NCBI RefSeq assembly: GCF_000519085.1
Contig: NZ_KI912577.1
Coordinates: 2,237,331-2,301,330, forward strand
Origin: Methylobacterium sp. 10
GTDB lineage: Bacteria; Pseudomonadota; Alphaproteobacteria; Rhizobiales; Beijerinckiaceae
DNA length: 64,000 bases
Reading direction: 5' to 3'
Shown: positions 15,493 to 23,176 of the stretch, in pieces
How the letters are laid out: the number at the start of each line of letters is the position of its first letter
Numbering within the stretch: the first letter of the stretch is position 1
Notes under the pieces: generated by a model
Databases searched by the model: none
Told to the model about the DNA's origin: nothing
What the model saw: only the letters and a program-made list of their open reading frames with translations
Program-made: the position numbers and the translations under genes

Positions 15493-17714
15493 GGCAGGGT
15501 CCGCGCGAGGGGGAAGCCGAGTTCGGCCAGGGCCGAACCGGTCTCGGGCTGGGCGAGGAGGGAGAGGAAGGCGGCCAGAGCCGGGTCCCGCGCCCGGTCC
15601 TCGGCATAGGCGAAATCGTAGCGCTCATCCGTCAGCGGCAGGAAGCCGAGGCCGTAGGCGCGGGCGACGCTCTCGATGGCGACTCCCCAATCCGCCCGGC
15701 CCTGAGCCACGGCGGCGGCCACGGCGTTGTGCGAGCGGGGCTGGTTCCAGAATCCCGGCGGACGGGCGCCGTCGAGCACCCCGTCGATGAGGAGGCGCGT
15801 CCCCGAACCGGTGTTGCGGTTCACCATGATGGCGTCCGGGTCCCGGATCATGGCCGAGACCGCCTCCGCCGCGTCCCGCCCCGCGAACTTGATCGATTCA
15901 CCCATCCGCTCAACGGCTGTTGCCTTAGTCCGAGAGGGTTCGGCATCAGGCGGGACAGGCTCCCTCTCCTGGAAGGAGAGGGTTGGGGTGAGGTGTGGTG
16001 CATCTCCGGAGAGGCCATACACCTCACCCTGTCCCTCTCCTTCCGGGAGAGGGGACCCGTGGGCCCGCGAGTTGTGTGAAGATCGTAGGCCCGCGAAACG
16101 GGTATCGCCGGGGCGGAACACGACGCCCTGCATCCGCCACCAGCCCTCCGCGAGGCGCAAGCTCGGCGTGAGGAACGGCGTGTTGTAGCGGCCGGTCTCC
16201 GGATCGAGGAGATGCATCGCGGCGATGTCGCATTCGCCCCGCTTGAGGGCGGCGAGGCCCCCCGAAGACCCGACCCAGATGGTGCGGGTCCGGATGCCGC
16301 GTTCGGCCAGGCGTCCGACGACGGCGTCGAGGCCGATGCAATGGCTCCCGACGATGGTGAGGTCGGGCGCGCGGGTGCCGGCGCCGATCCGCGAGAGGCT
16401 CACCCGCTCGCCGGCCTCCATCCCCGCCCGCGCGGCAGGGATCGCGAAGAAGCCGTCGGCTTGGGAGAAGGCCGTCACCGAGCCGGAGCCTTTGGAGAGG
16501 GGGACCGCGACGGGAGCGTCCCGCCCATGGGTGAGCGAGGCCATGACGAATTCCATCCGCCCGCGTTCAGAGGCGATGCGCTGGGGGAGAACCGCCTCGA
16601 CGCTGTCCTCCTCTCGTGGGGGAAGCCCGGCGAGAGACCGGACGAGCGGCACCACGAATTCGTGGAAGGTGAACATCGCCGAAGTCGGGAAGCCCGGCAG
16701 GACGACGATGGCCTTGCCTTGCGCCTTGGCGAGGCAGAGGGGCTTGCCAGGCTTCAGGGCCACGCCGTGGACGAGGATGCCGGGCTCGCCGAGGCGCGAG
16801 AGGATGCGATGCGAGACGTCGCCCGCCCCCTTCGAGGTGCCGCCCGACAGGACGACGACGTCGCAATCCGAGAGCGCGGTGCGGATCGCGGCCTCGAGCG
16901 CCGTCTCGTCATCGGCGACGATGCCGAAGGGCACGGGGTCGCCACCATTCTCTGTCACCGAGGCGGCGACGATGGCGCCGTTGGAATCATAGATGCCGGC
17001 GGGCGGCAGGGGCTGGCCCGGAGCCGCCAGTTCGTCGCCGGTGGAGAGCACGGCGATTCTCGGGCGGCGCACCACCTCCACTTCGGCGAGGCCGCAGGCG
17101 GCGAGCATGCCGATCTCCCGCGCGGTGATCACGGTGCCCTTGCGCAGAACGGTCTCGCCGCGCGCCATGTCGGAGCCGGCATAGCCGATGAACTGCCCCG
17201 GCGCGGTCGCCCGGTCGAGGTCGATGGCGAGCGGACCATCGCCGGATGCGATCCCCGTGGCCTCCACCATCACCACCGCGTCGGCTCCGCGCGGAATCAC
17301 GCCGCCGGTGGCGATAGCCGTCGCCGTGCCGGGCAGGACGACGAGCCGGGGTGCGACGCCGCAGGCGAGGATTTCGTGGTTGAGGCCGAGCCGGCGCGGC
17401 TCGGCCTGGCTCGCGCCCATCGTGTCGGAGGCGCGGAGGGCGAAACCGTCGACGAGGGCGCGGTCGAAGGGAGGCACGTCGATGGGCGAGGCGACGTCGC
17501 CCGCCAAGGCGCGGCCGAGGCAGACCGCCAGCGGCACCATCTCCGCCGCCAGCGCGGCATGCGGGATCGCCGCGCGAAACCGCGAGACGGCCTCGTCCCG
17601 GCTGACCACCTGGAGGAACTGCTCCTGGCGTGCCGAGCGCGACAGCCTCGCCAGGAAGTCTTCTCTCGTCTCGAATCCGTCGGGGCGGTTCACAGGGGCA
17701 CGATCTCGATCCAC
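15489..17714 (-). CDS. MoeA-PBP fusion protein with in-frame repeat insertion
   Basis: Two-part protein of 741 residues. Residues about 40-440 are MoeA-like (VPPFDRALVDGFAL, GADAVVMVEATG, STGDELAAPG, IYDSNGAIV, LSGGTSKG, LPGFPTSAMFTF). Residues about 445-741 are a periplasmic-binding-protein-like domain (PF12727 type) with IVGSHCIGLDAVV, MVNRNTGSGTR and SHNAVAAAVAQGRADWGVAI. Such fusions are thought to sense or deliver molybdate/tungstate. The PBP half is interrupted at residues 540-609 by a repeat-derived segment (SPLPEGEG ... LTPTLSFQERE). It overlaps mobB by 4 bp and the third MoeA-like gene by 25 bp. No frameshift or stop is introduced, so it should be expressed. Confidence 0.9.
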   Translation of the reverse strand: MDRDRAPVNRPDGFETREDFLARLSRSARQEQFLQVVSRDEAVSRFRAAIPHAALAAEMVPLAVCLGRALAGDVASPIDVPPFDRALVDGFALRASDTMGASQAEPRRLGLNHEILACGVAPRLVVLPGTATAIATGGVIPRGADAVVMVEATGIASGDGPLAIDLDRATAPGQFIGYAGSDMARGETVLRKGTVITAREIGMLAACGLAEVEVVRRPRIAVLSTGDELAAPGQPLPPAGIYDSNGAIVAASVTENGGDPVPFGIVADDETALEAAIRTALSDCDVVVLSGGTSKGAGDVSHRILSRLGEPGILVHGVALKPGKPLCLAKAQGKAIVVLPGFPTSAMFTFHEFVVPLVRSLAGLPPREEDSVEAVLPQRIASERGRMEFVMASLTHGRDAPVAVPLSKGSGSVTAFSQADGFFAIPAARAGMEAGERVSLSRIGAGTRAPDLTIVGSHCIGLDAVVGRLAERGIRTRTIWVGSSGGLAALKRGECDIAAMHLLDPETGRYNTPFLTPSLRLAEGWWRMQGVVFRPGDTRFAGLRSSHNSRAHGSPLPEGEGQGEVYGLSGDAPHLTPTLSFQEREPVPPDAEPSRTKATAVERMGESIKFAGRDAAEAVSAMIRDPDAIMVNRNTGSGTRLLIDGVLDGARPPGFWNQPRSHNAVAAAVAQGRADWGVAIESVARAYGLGFLPLTDERYDFAYAEDRARDPALAAFLSLLAQPETGSALAELGFPLARTLP
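15888..16097. repeat. In-frame palindromic repeat element inside a moeA gene
   Basis: A 210-bp (70-codon) segment bounded by an 8-bp direct repeat CCCGCGAA at 15880-15887 and 16090-16097. Its core is an inverted repeat with 39-bp arms at 15958-15996 and 16019-16057, identical at about 33 positions. Each arm has its own small hairpin (CCCTCTCC...GGAGAGGG). The 22-bp centre contains CTCCGGAG. Translated on the minus strand it adds SPLPEGEGQGEV and HLTPTLSFQEREP, a peptide pair typical of dispersed palindromic repeats in Rhizobiales genomes. It resembles the Rickettsia palindromic elements in inserting in frame. Confidence 0.85.
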
Positions 17715-18796
17715 TCGCCATCAGGGTAGCCTTCCCGCTCCGGCGGTACCAGAACCGCGCCCTCGGCGAGGATCAGACGCCGCAGCGGCAGATCCCCGCC
17801 GCCAATGGGCTCCACGCCCTCCCGCGTCGTTCGCACGAAGACGATCTCGCTGACACCGACGGTGGAGGCGATCTTCCGGGTTAGGCGACCTTTGACGCCA
17901 TCGGGCGGAGCCATGCCGGAGAGACGGGCCAGCAGGGGCCGCCCGAGGGCGAGGAATGTCGCGAGGGCGGCATCCGGCCGGCCGGGCATCAGCAGGACCG
18001 GGACCGTCCCGATCCGGCCGAAACCGGCGCTCTCCCCCGGATGCAGGGCGATCCCGTGAGCGTCGAGGTGGCCCTCTCGGGCGAGGGCCTCCGCACTGTG
18101 ATCGGCGCGGCCGAACCCGGTGCCGCCGACGACGAAGACCGCGTCGGCCCCGTCGACCCGCAGCGCTGCGGCAATGGCTTCCCCGTCGCGGGCGGAGTCA
18201 CTGGAGGCGATCCGCCCCCCCGCCGCCGCGACCCAGTCGGCGACCGCCGAGGCGGACCAATGGCCGATCCCGACGATACGGATGCGGGGCCTGCGGACCG
18301 CCACCGTCCCGATCCCGGCCCCGCCGAGGGCCAGGGCACGAAGCGGCGTCAACCGCTCACCGGCCCGCGCCAGTACGTCCCCGTGCGCTGCCTCCTCACC
18401 GAGGCGGGCGACGCCCTCGCCCTGCGCCGCATCCGCGACGATGTCGCCATCGGTGAGGAGGGCGTCCGGCGGCAGCACGGTGTCGGTGCCCGGCGGCATC
18501 TCGTCGCCATCCTCCACCCATGAGGGCGGTCCACGCAGGGTGACGGGAGCGTAGGGGGAGGCGCCGGTCACATCCCCGGCGGCCACGGCCCAACCGTCCC
18601 TGCGCGCGCGCGGCTCGGCGGGATGATCGGTGAGGGCGACTGCATCCTCGGCGAGGACGAAGCCGATCCCGTCCCGAACGGGGACGAGGATGGAGTCGAC
18701 GGGCGCGACCGCGAGCAGCCGCGCCAAGGCCTCGTCGAGGGGCATCAAGGCCGAAGTGGCGGACCGGATCGACATGTGCCGAGACGGATGCGGCAT
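17690..18796 (-). CDS. Degenerate MoeA-like molybdopterin-binding protein
   Basis: Protein of 368 residues with the MoeA domain order but eroded active-site motifs. The usual PPFDxSxxDGYA segment reads HPAEPRARRDGWAVAAGD, and the STGDEL motif of the MoCF domain reads GIGHWSASAV. A glycine-rich FVVGGTGFGRADHS and MPGRPDAALATFLAL retain the later architecture. It may bind cofactor or a partner without catalysis. It is the first gene of the overlapping moeA-like/mobB operon. The start is 18796 or, seven codons later, 18775 (MSIRSATS); neither has a clear ribosome binding site. Confidence 0.83.
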   Translation of the reverse strand: MPHPSRHMSIRSATSALMPLDEALARLLAVAPVDSILVPVRDGIGFVLAEDAVALTDHPAEPRARRDGWAVAAGDVTGASPYAPVTLRGPPSWVEDGDEMPPGTDTVLPPDALLTDGDIVADAAQGEGVARLGEEAAHGDVLARAGERLTPLRALALGGAGIGTVAVRRPRIRIVGIGHWSASAVADWVAAAGGRIASSDSARDGEAIAAALRVDGADAVFVVGGTGFGRADHSAEALAREGHLDAHGIALHPGESAGFGRIGTVPVLLMPGRPDAALATFLALGRPLLARLSGMAPPDGVKGRLTRKIASTVGVSEIVFVRTTREGVEPIGGGDLPLRRLILAEGAVLVPPEREGYPDGEWIEIVPL

Positions 18797-18913
18797 CGCG
18801 GGCGGGTGAGCAACCCCGCCCGTGGCGGATCAGCAGAGCGGTGGCCGGCGGGGAAGACAGGAGGCGCCGTCCCGGCTAATCCTCAGCATCCTTGGGCCCC
18901 AGAGAGAAACGGC

Positions 18914-20254
18914 GTGGCGCAGACCTCCGATTTGCCCGTTCGACCTCGATCCCCGCGGGCCGCGATCCGCCATGCCTGGTCGATCTGCACGGTGCTTCTC
19001 CTCCTCTCCACGTCCCTTCCGGCTTCGGCACAGTTGCGCGGGCATGGCGGGCCGGTCCGGGCTCTGGCCGTCGCGGCCGACGGACGGATGGCGATCTCCG
19101 GCGGGTTCGATCATTCGGCCATCCTGTGGGGAATCGACCAGGGGACGGCCCTGGCGATCCTGCGATTCCACGATGGCGCGGTGAATGCCGTCGCCGCCCT
19201 CGATGAGGGCCGCTTCGTCACGGCGAGCGAGGACGGGCGCATCGCCCTGTGGCAAGGCGGGCGCCCGGAGCCGGCGGAGGTCTTTTCCGACCATTCGGGG
19301 CCGATCGTGGCCCTCGCGGTCTCGCCGGACGGGACGCACCTCGCCTCCGCATCCTGGGACGGCACCGCGCGCATCCGCCCCCTCGCCGGGGGGGCTGTGC
19401 GGGTGCTGCGGGGCCATGCCGGCAACGTCAATGCCGTGGCCTTCCTCGCCGATGGCCGGCCCGTGACGGGAGGCTACGATGCCACCTTGAGGATCTGGCC
19501 TCTCACCGACGCAGAGGGTCCGCCGCGCATCGTTCAAGTGCCGTCGCCGATCAACGCCGTGGCCGTGACGCAGGACGGCGAGATCGCCGCCGCCGGGGCG
19601 GACAGCGTGGTGCGGTTCGTGTCCGAGGACGGGGCCGTCCGCGCGTCGGTCGACCTCGCCACGAACCCCGTCATCGGCCTCGCCGTTTCGCCGGACGGGC
19701 GACGGGTGGCCGCCGCCACGGTGGCCGGTACCGTGGCCCTGATCGACAGAAGCGCTGCCAAGGTGGCGTTCAGCCTCGTCGGACCCGGACTTCCGGTCTG
19801 GTCGCTCGTCTTCCGGCCGGACGGGACCGAATTGTTGACCGGAGGCGGCGACAGGCTCGTGCGCCGGTGGGATGCCAGGACCGGCGAGCCGATCGGGCCG
19901 CTGTCGATGGCGCGGCCGGCGGACTCGCTGGCCGCCTACAAGGGCGATCACGGGGCCGAGGTGTTTCGTGCCTGTGTCGCCTGCCACAGCCTGACGCCGG
20001 AGGACGGCCATCGTGCCGGCCCCACCCTGAGCGGCGTATTCGGCCGCCGCATCGCCACCGCCGACGGCTACAAGTTCTCGCAGGCCCTGAAGAGCCTCGA
20101 CATCGTCTGGGATGCGCGGACCATCTCGAAGCTCTTCGAGATCGGCCCGTCCCGCTTCACCCCCGGCACCAAGATGCCCGAGCAGACGATCAACGACCCG
20201 GACGACCGCGAGGCCCTGGTGCGCTTCCTCGAGAGGGCGACGAAGACGCAGTGA
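18914..20254 (+). CDS. Periplasmic WD40-propeller/cytochrome c fusion
   Basis: Exported protein of 446 residues from a GTG at 18914; no in-frame ATG suits the signal peptide, whose core LLLLSTSLPASA ends near residue 40. Residues about 40-330 contain seven WD40-type blades (LRGHGGPVRALAVAADGRM, VALAVSPDGTHLASASWDG, VNAVAFLADG and others). Residues about 340-446 are a class I cytochrome c with the haem site CVACH at 354-358 and probable axial Met421 in GTKMPEQ. It is convergent with the Fe-S protein gene 12 bp away and divergent from the moeA-like operon. Periplasmic electron transfer linked to formate dehydrogenase is plausible but inferred. Confidence 0.88.
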   Translation: MAQTSDLPVRPRSPRAAIRHAWSICTVLLLLSTSLPASAQLRGHGGPVRALAVAADGRMAISGGFDHSAILWGIDQGTALAILRFHDGAVNAVAALDEGRFVTASEDGRIALWQGGRPEPAEVFSDHSGPIVALAVSPDGTHLASASWDGTARIRPLAGGAVRVLRGHAGNVNAVAFLADGRPVTGGYDATLRIWPLTDAEGPPRIVQVPSPINAVAVTQDGEIAAAGADSVVRFVSEDGAVRASVDLATNPVIGLAVSPDGRRVAAATVAGTVALIDRSAAKVAFSLVGPGLPVWSLVFRPDGTELLTGGGDRLVRRWDARTGEPIGPLSMARPADSLAAYKGDHGAEVFRACVACHSLTPEDGHRAGPTLSGVFGRRIATADGYKFSQALKSLDIVWDARTISKLFEIGPSRFTPGTKMPEQTINDPDDREALVRFLERATKTQ

Positions 20255-20266
20255 TCCACGGGGGAT

Positions 20267-22309
20267 TCAGACGCCGCCATTCCCGCCCGTCTCCCGCGCC
20301 CGGAAATAGTCCTCCGAGGTTCTCGGCTTCGACCGCTCGGGCACCGTGTGCGGGTCGAAGGCCTCGTTGACGACGACCTCGACGCGGCAGGTGTCGCACA
20401 TCATCAGGGTACGGATTCGGGCCTCGCCGGCGCTGCCCCGGAACATCCAGTGGCGGCCCTGAAGCTTCTCGATGACCCGCTCGATGCTGCTGCGCGTGCC
20501 GAAGGGCTTGCCGCAGGAGACGCAATCGAACGGCTCCTCCTCCTTGACGATGCGGCGCGGCTGGCTCCAAGCGGCGAAATCCACCTGCGGCTTCAGGGTG
20601 ATCACATTCTCCGGACAAGTGGCGGCGCAGAGCCCGCATTGCACGCAGAGGCTTTCCTCGAAAGCCAGAAGCGGCCGATCCTGACTGTCGCTGAGGGCGT
20701 GGGTCGGGCAGGTGCCGACGCAGGCGAGGCACAGGGTGCAATCCTCGCTGCGGAAGTCGAGACCGCCGAAGGGCGATCCGGCCTCCAACGGGACCACGGC
20801 CACGGGGGCCGGGGCGGCCACATGCATCTCGCGGAAGGCGAATTGCAGCACGTTGCGCTTGGGCCCCACCGGCATGAAGGCGGCGGGAACCGGCGCGGCC
20901 GTGCCGAGGCTGCCGGACGACAGGGCGGCACCGAGCCGATCCGGATCGTCGGTCTCGATCAATGAGACCACGGGCGTCCCATCGGTGGCACCGTAGCCCA
21001 ATGCCCCGGCGAGCGTGTCTGCGAGGAGCACCATCCTGCGCAGGGGCGCGATGTCGTGCTTGGGACGGTCGCGGACGAGGAGGCGGATACCCACGGCGCC
21101 GTAGGCGAGAAGCGCCGCGGCGGCCTCCGGCCCGAGCTGCGTGACCTCGTTGACGGCGACGGGAAGAACGTTGGCCGGCAGGCCGTCGCCGTAGCGGGCC
21201 AGCGCCTCGATCAGGGGCTCGCCATGCTCCTCATCGTGGAAGAGAACGATTCCGTTGCGTCCCCCGGCCTCGTGATAGGCGCGCATCAGGGTGCGCAGGC
21301 GCCGCATCAGCGCGTCGGCGGCGGGCAGGGCATAGGCGGCGGCGCCGGTGGGGCACACCGAGGCGCAGGAACCGCAGCCGGCGCAGATGTAAGGGTCGAT
21401 GGCCACATGATCGCCGGCGGGCGTGATGGCCCCGGTGGGGCAGACATCGAGGCAGCGCGTGCAGCCGGTGATGCGCGAACGCGAATGGGCGCAGAGATCG
21501 GCGTGAAAGTCGACGAAGCGCGCCTTTTCGAACTCGCCGACGAGATGGGAGATCGTGAAGATCGCCCGCTCCACGGCGGCCGGATCGCGGGGATCGGCGC
21601 GAACATAGCCGCTGCGCAGGTCGTGCGCGGGAAACAGCGGCGTCCCGCCCGTCAGGTCGAGCACCACGTCGCAGGTGGAGGTGGCGCCGTCGCGCGACGG
21701 GCCGAAGGCGAGGGACTGGCGGGATGACGGGCTCGGCACCGCGTAATCGTCGATGCGCAGGGAGAACGCCCCGAGATGCCCGCTCGCCGACACGACGCTG
21801 CCCTGCAGCACGGGAAATTCGTGGCGACGCGGCACCGGCACGTCGCGGGGGCGGCTGAGCAGCACCGTCACGTCGAGATGATCGGCAAGGCGCCGTCCGG
21901 CCTCGATGGCGACCTCGTCGCTGCCGTAGATGAGGGCGACGCCCTGGCTGACCATTGCGACGGTGCCCGGCGCGGGAGACATCTCTGCCGCGGCGGCGAG
22001 GAGGGCCGCGATCTTCGGCCCGGCCGCGTCGGCCTCCGTCGACCAGCCCGCCGTCTCGCGGATGTTGACAAAGGTCACGCGGGATTCCGCCCCGGTCCCG
22101 GCGGCGATGTCGGTGAAGAGGGGGGCTTGGAGCGTGCAGGAGACGGTGACGGGCGTGCCCTGCGCCAGCGCCTCCTCAAACCGGGCGATCTCGCGCCCGC
22201 AGAGTTGATCGGCGGTCTCCAGGCGGCCACCGCACGCCTTGCCGATCGCCGCTCCATCAAGGGCGACGGTCTCATCGCAGGAGCACGCGAACACGATCCG
22301 GTCGGACAC
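20267..22309 (-). CDS. Multi-cluster 4Fe-4S protein of the formate dehydrogenase region
   Basis: Cytosolic-looking polyferredoxin-like protein of 680 residues, starting MSDRIVFACSCDETV. About 280 N-terminal residues have no motif I recognise. Then two ferredoxin motifs (CTRCLDVCPTGAI, CAGCGSCASVCPTGA), a spacer of ~180 residues, and two more (CTLCLACVGTCPTHA, CVQCGLCAATCPENV). Near the C-terminus two CxxC pairs (FDCVSCGKPFG and MMCDTCRVEV) could bind zinc or another cluster. No signal peptide is seen. It diverges from the 22439-33281 gene series across 129 bp. Relatives occur with formate dehydrogenase genes; an electron-supplying maturation role is inferred. Confidence 0.85.
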   Translation of the reverse strand: MSDRIVFACSCDETVALDGAAIGKACGGRLETADQLCGREIARFEEALAQGTPVTVSCTLQAPLFTDIAAGTGAESRVTFVNIRETAGWSTEADAAGPKIAALLAAAAEMSPAPGTVAMVSQGVALIYGSDEVAIEAGRRLADHLDVTVLLSRPRDVPVPRRHEFPVLQGSVVSASGHLGAFSLRIDDYAVPSPSSRQSLAFGPSRDGATSTCDVVLDLTGGTPLFPAHDLRSGYVRADPRDPAAVERAIFTISHLVGEFEKARFVDFHADLCAHSRSRITGCTRCLDVCPTGAITPAGDHVAIDPYICAGCGSCASVCPTGAAAYALPAADALMRRLRTLMRAYHEAGGRNGIVLFHDEEHGEPLIEALARYGDGLPANVLPVAVNEVTQLGPEAAAALLAYGAVGIRLLVRDRPKHDIAPLRRMVLLADTLAGALGYGATDGTPVVSLIETDDPDRLGAALSSGSLGTAAPVPAAFMPVGPKRNVLQFAFREMHVAAPAPVAVVPLEAGSPFGGLDFRSEDCTLCLACVGTCPTHALSDSQDRPLLAFEESLCVQCGLCAATCPENVITLKPQVDFAAWSQPRRIVKEEEPFDCVSCGKPFGTRSSIERVIEKLQGRHWMFRGSAGEARIRTLMMCDTCRVEVVVNEAFDPHTVPERSKPRTSEDYFRARETGGNGGV

Positions 22310-22438
22310 AGATTTACCCCGAACGTTTGGTCACAGCGCCAAAGAGGGCCGGCCCCCTCGCGCTCAAGTTGGTGCATCGTATACTATAACGGCTCGAAAC
22401 TAGGACCCGACATACGGGCGCAGGTAGAACCGAAACGC

Positions 22439-23176
22439 ATGGCGCCGAGCTCCGACGACCCGGACCTGATCCTACCGCCCGTCTTTTCCCTCGTGGTTAC
22501 GGCCGGGCCGGAGAGCGCCTTCGACGAAGCCTGCGACGCGGCCGCATCCGGTGACGCCACCGGGGGCCTCGTCTGGCGACGAAGCGCTGAGCTGCTCGAC
22601 TTTGCCGTGATCCTGGGGCCGGACGAGCCCCTCGCCACGGCGCGACGCGCCTTCTTCGCCGGCATGGTGGCGCTCGCCGAGGCCATCGGCGCGCATGGGC
22701 CGCCCGAGATCCCGGTCACCTTCGACTGGCCGGACACGATCCGCTTCGATGGCACGCGCCTTGGCGGCGGGCGTCTCGGATGGCCGTCCACCTGCGGCGA
22801 GGACGAGGTGCCGGACTGGCTCGTCTTCTCCGCCACGATCATCGCTTCGAAGGCGCGGGCCGGCGATCCCGGCCTGACGCCGGATTCGACGTCTCTGGAG
22901 AATGAGGGCTTTGCCCTCGAGGATGCAAACGGGGCCATCGTCGAGAGTTTCGCCCGGCATCTGATGAAAGCGTTCGCCGTCTGGGACGAGAACTGGTTCA
23001 CGGGGATCGAACAACGCTACCTTCAGCGCCTCGCCGATGGCGGTCCATCGGCTCGGATCGGGCGGATCGACACGAATGGCGATTTCCTCGCCGATGGCGG
23101 TCGAAGACACCCTCTCATGGCGGTCCTGACGGGGGTCGCGTGGCGCGATCCGATCACCGGTGAGCCGCGCCTGTGA
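22439..23176 (+). CDS. Biotin/lipoate-ligase-like protein, probably non-catalytic
   Basis: Protein of 245 residues with the fold signature of the BPL/LplA/LipB family (a DUF4444-type member). PVTFDWPDTIRFDGTRLGGG corresponds to the WPND...KLAG core of biotin ligases. The catalytic lysine position reads Arg (GTRLGGG), and the GRGRRG adenylate loop is absent. It is therefore likely a binding or assembly factor rather than a ligase. The ATG at 22439 follows a weak AGGT. The stop codon overlaps the GTG start of the porin gene. First gene of the plus-strand formate dehydrogenase series. Confidence 0.8.
   Translation: MAPSSDDPDLILPPVFSLVVTAGPESAFDEACDAAASGDATGGLVWRRSAELLDFAVILGPDEPLATARRAFFAGMVALAEAIGAHGPPEIPVTFDWPDTIRFDGTRLGGGRLGWPSTCGEDEVPDWLVFSATIIASKARAGDPGLTPDSTSLENEGFALEDANGAIVESFARHLMKAFAVWDENWFTGIEQRYLQRLADGGPSARIGRIDTNGDFLADGGRRHPLMAVLTGVAWRDPITGEPRL

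Noticed and set aside
15489..17714. Pseudogene call for the MoeA fusion because of the repeat insertion
   Set aside because: The insertion is a multiple of three, introduces no stop, and both flanking domains keep their motifs.
16212..17729. 505-residue plus-strand frame over the MoeA fusion
   Set aside because: Mirror of the minus-strand gene with Gly/Arg/Asp-rich low-complexity composition.
22369..22390. TATACTATAA as a promoter for the gene series starting at 22439
   Set aside because: The AT-rich box is striking, but no -35 element at a sensible distance was found on either strand.
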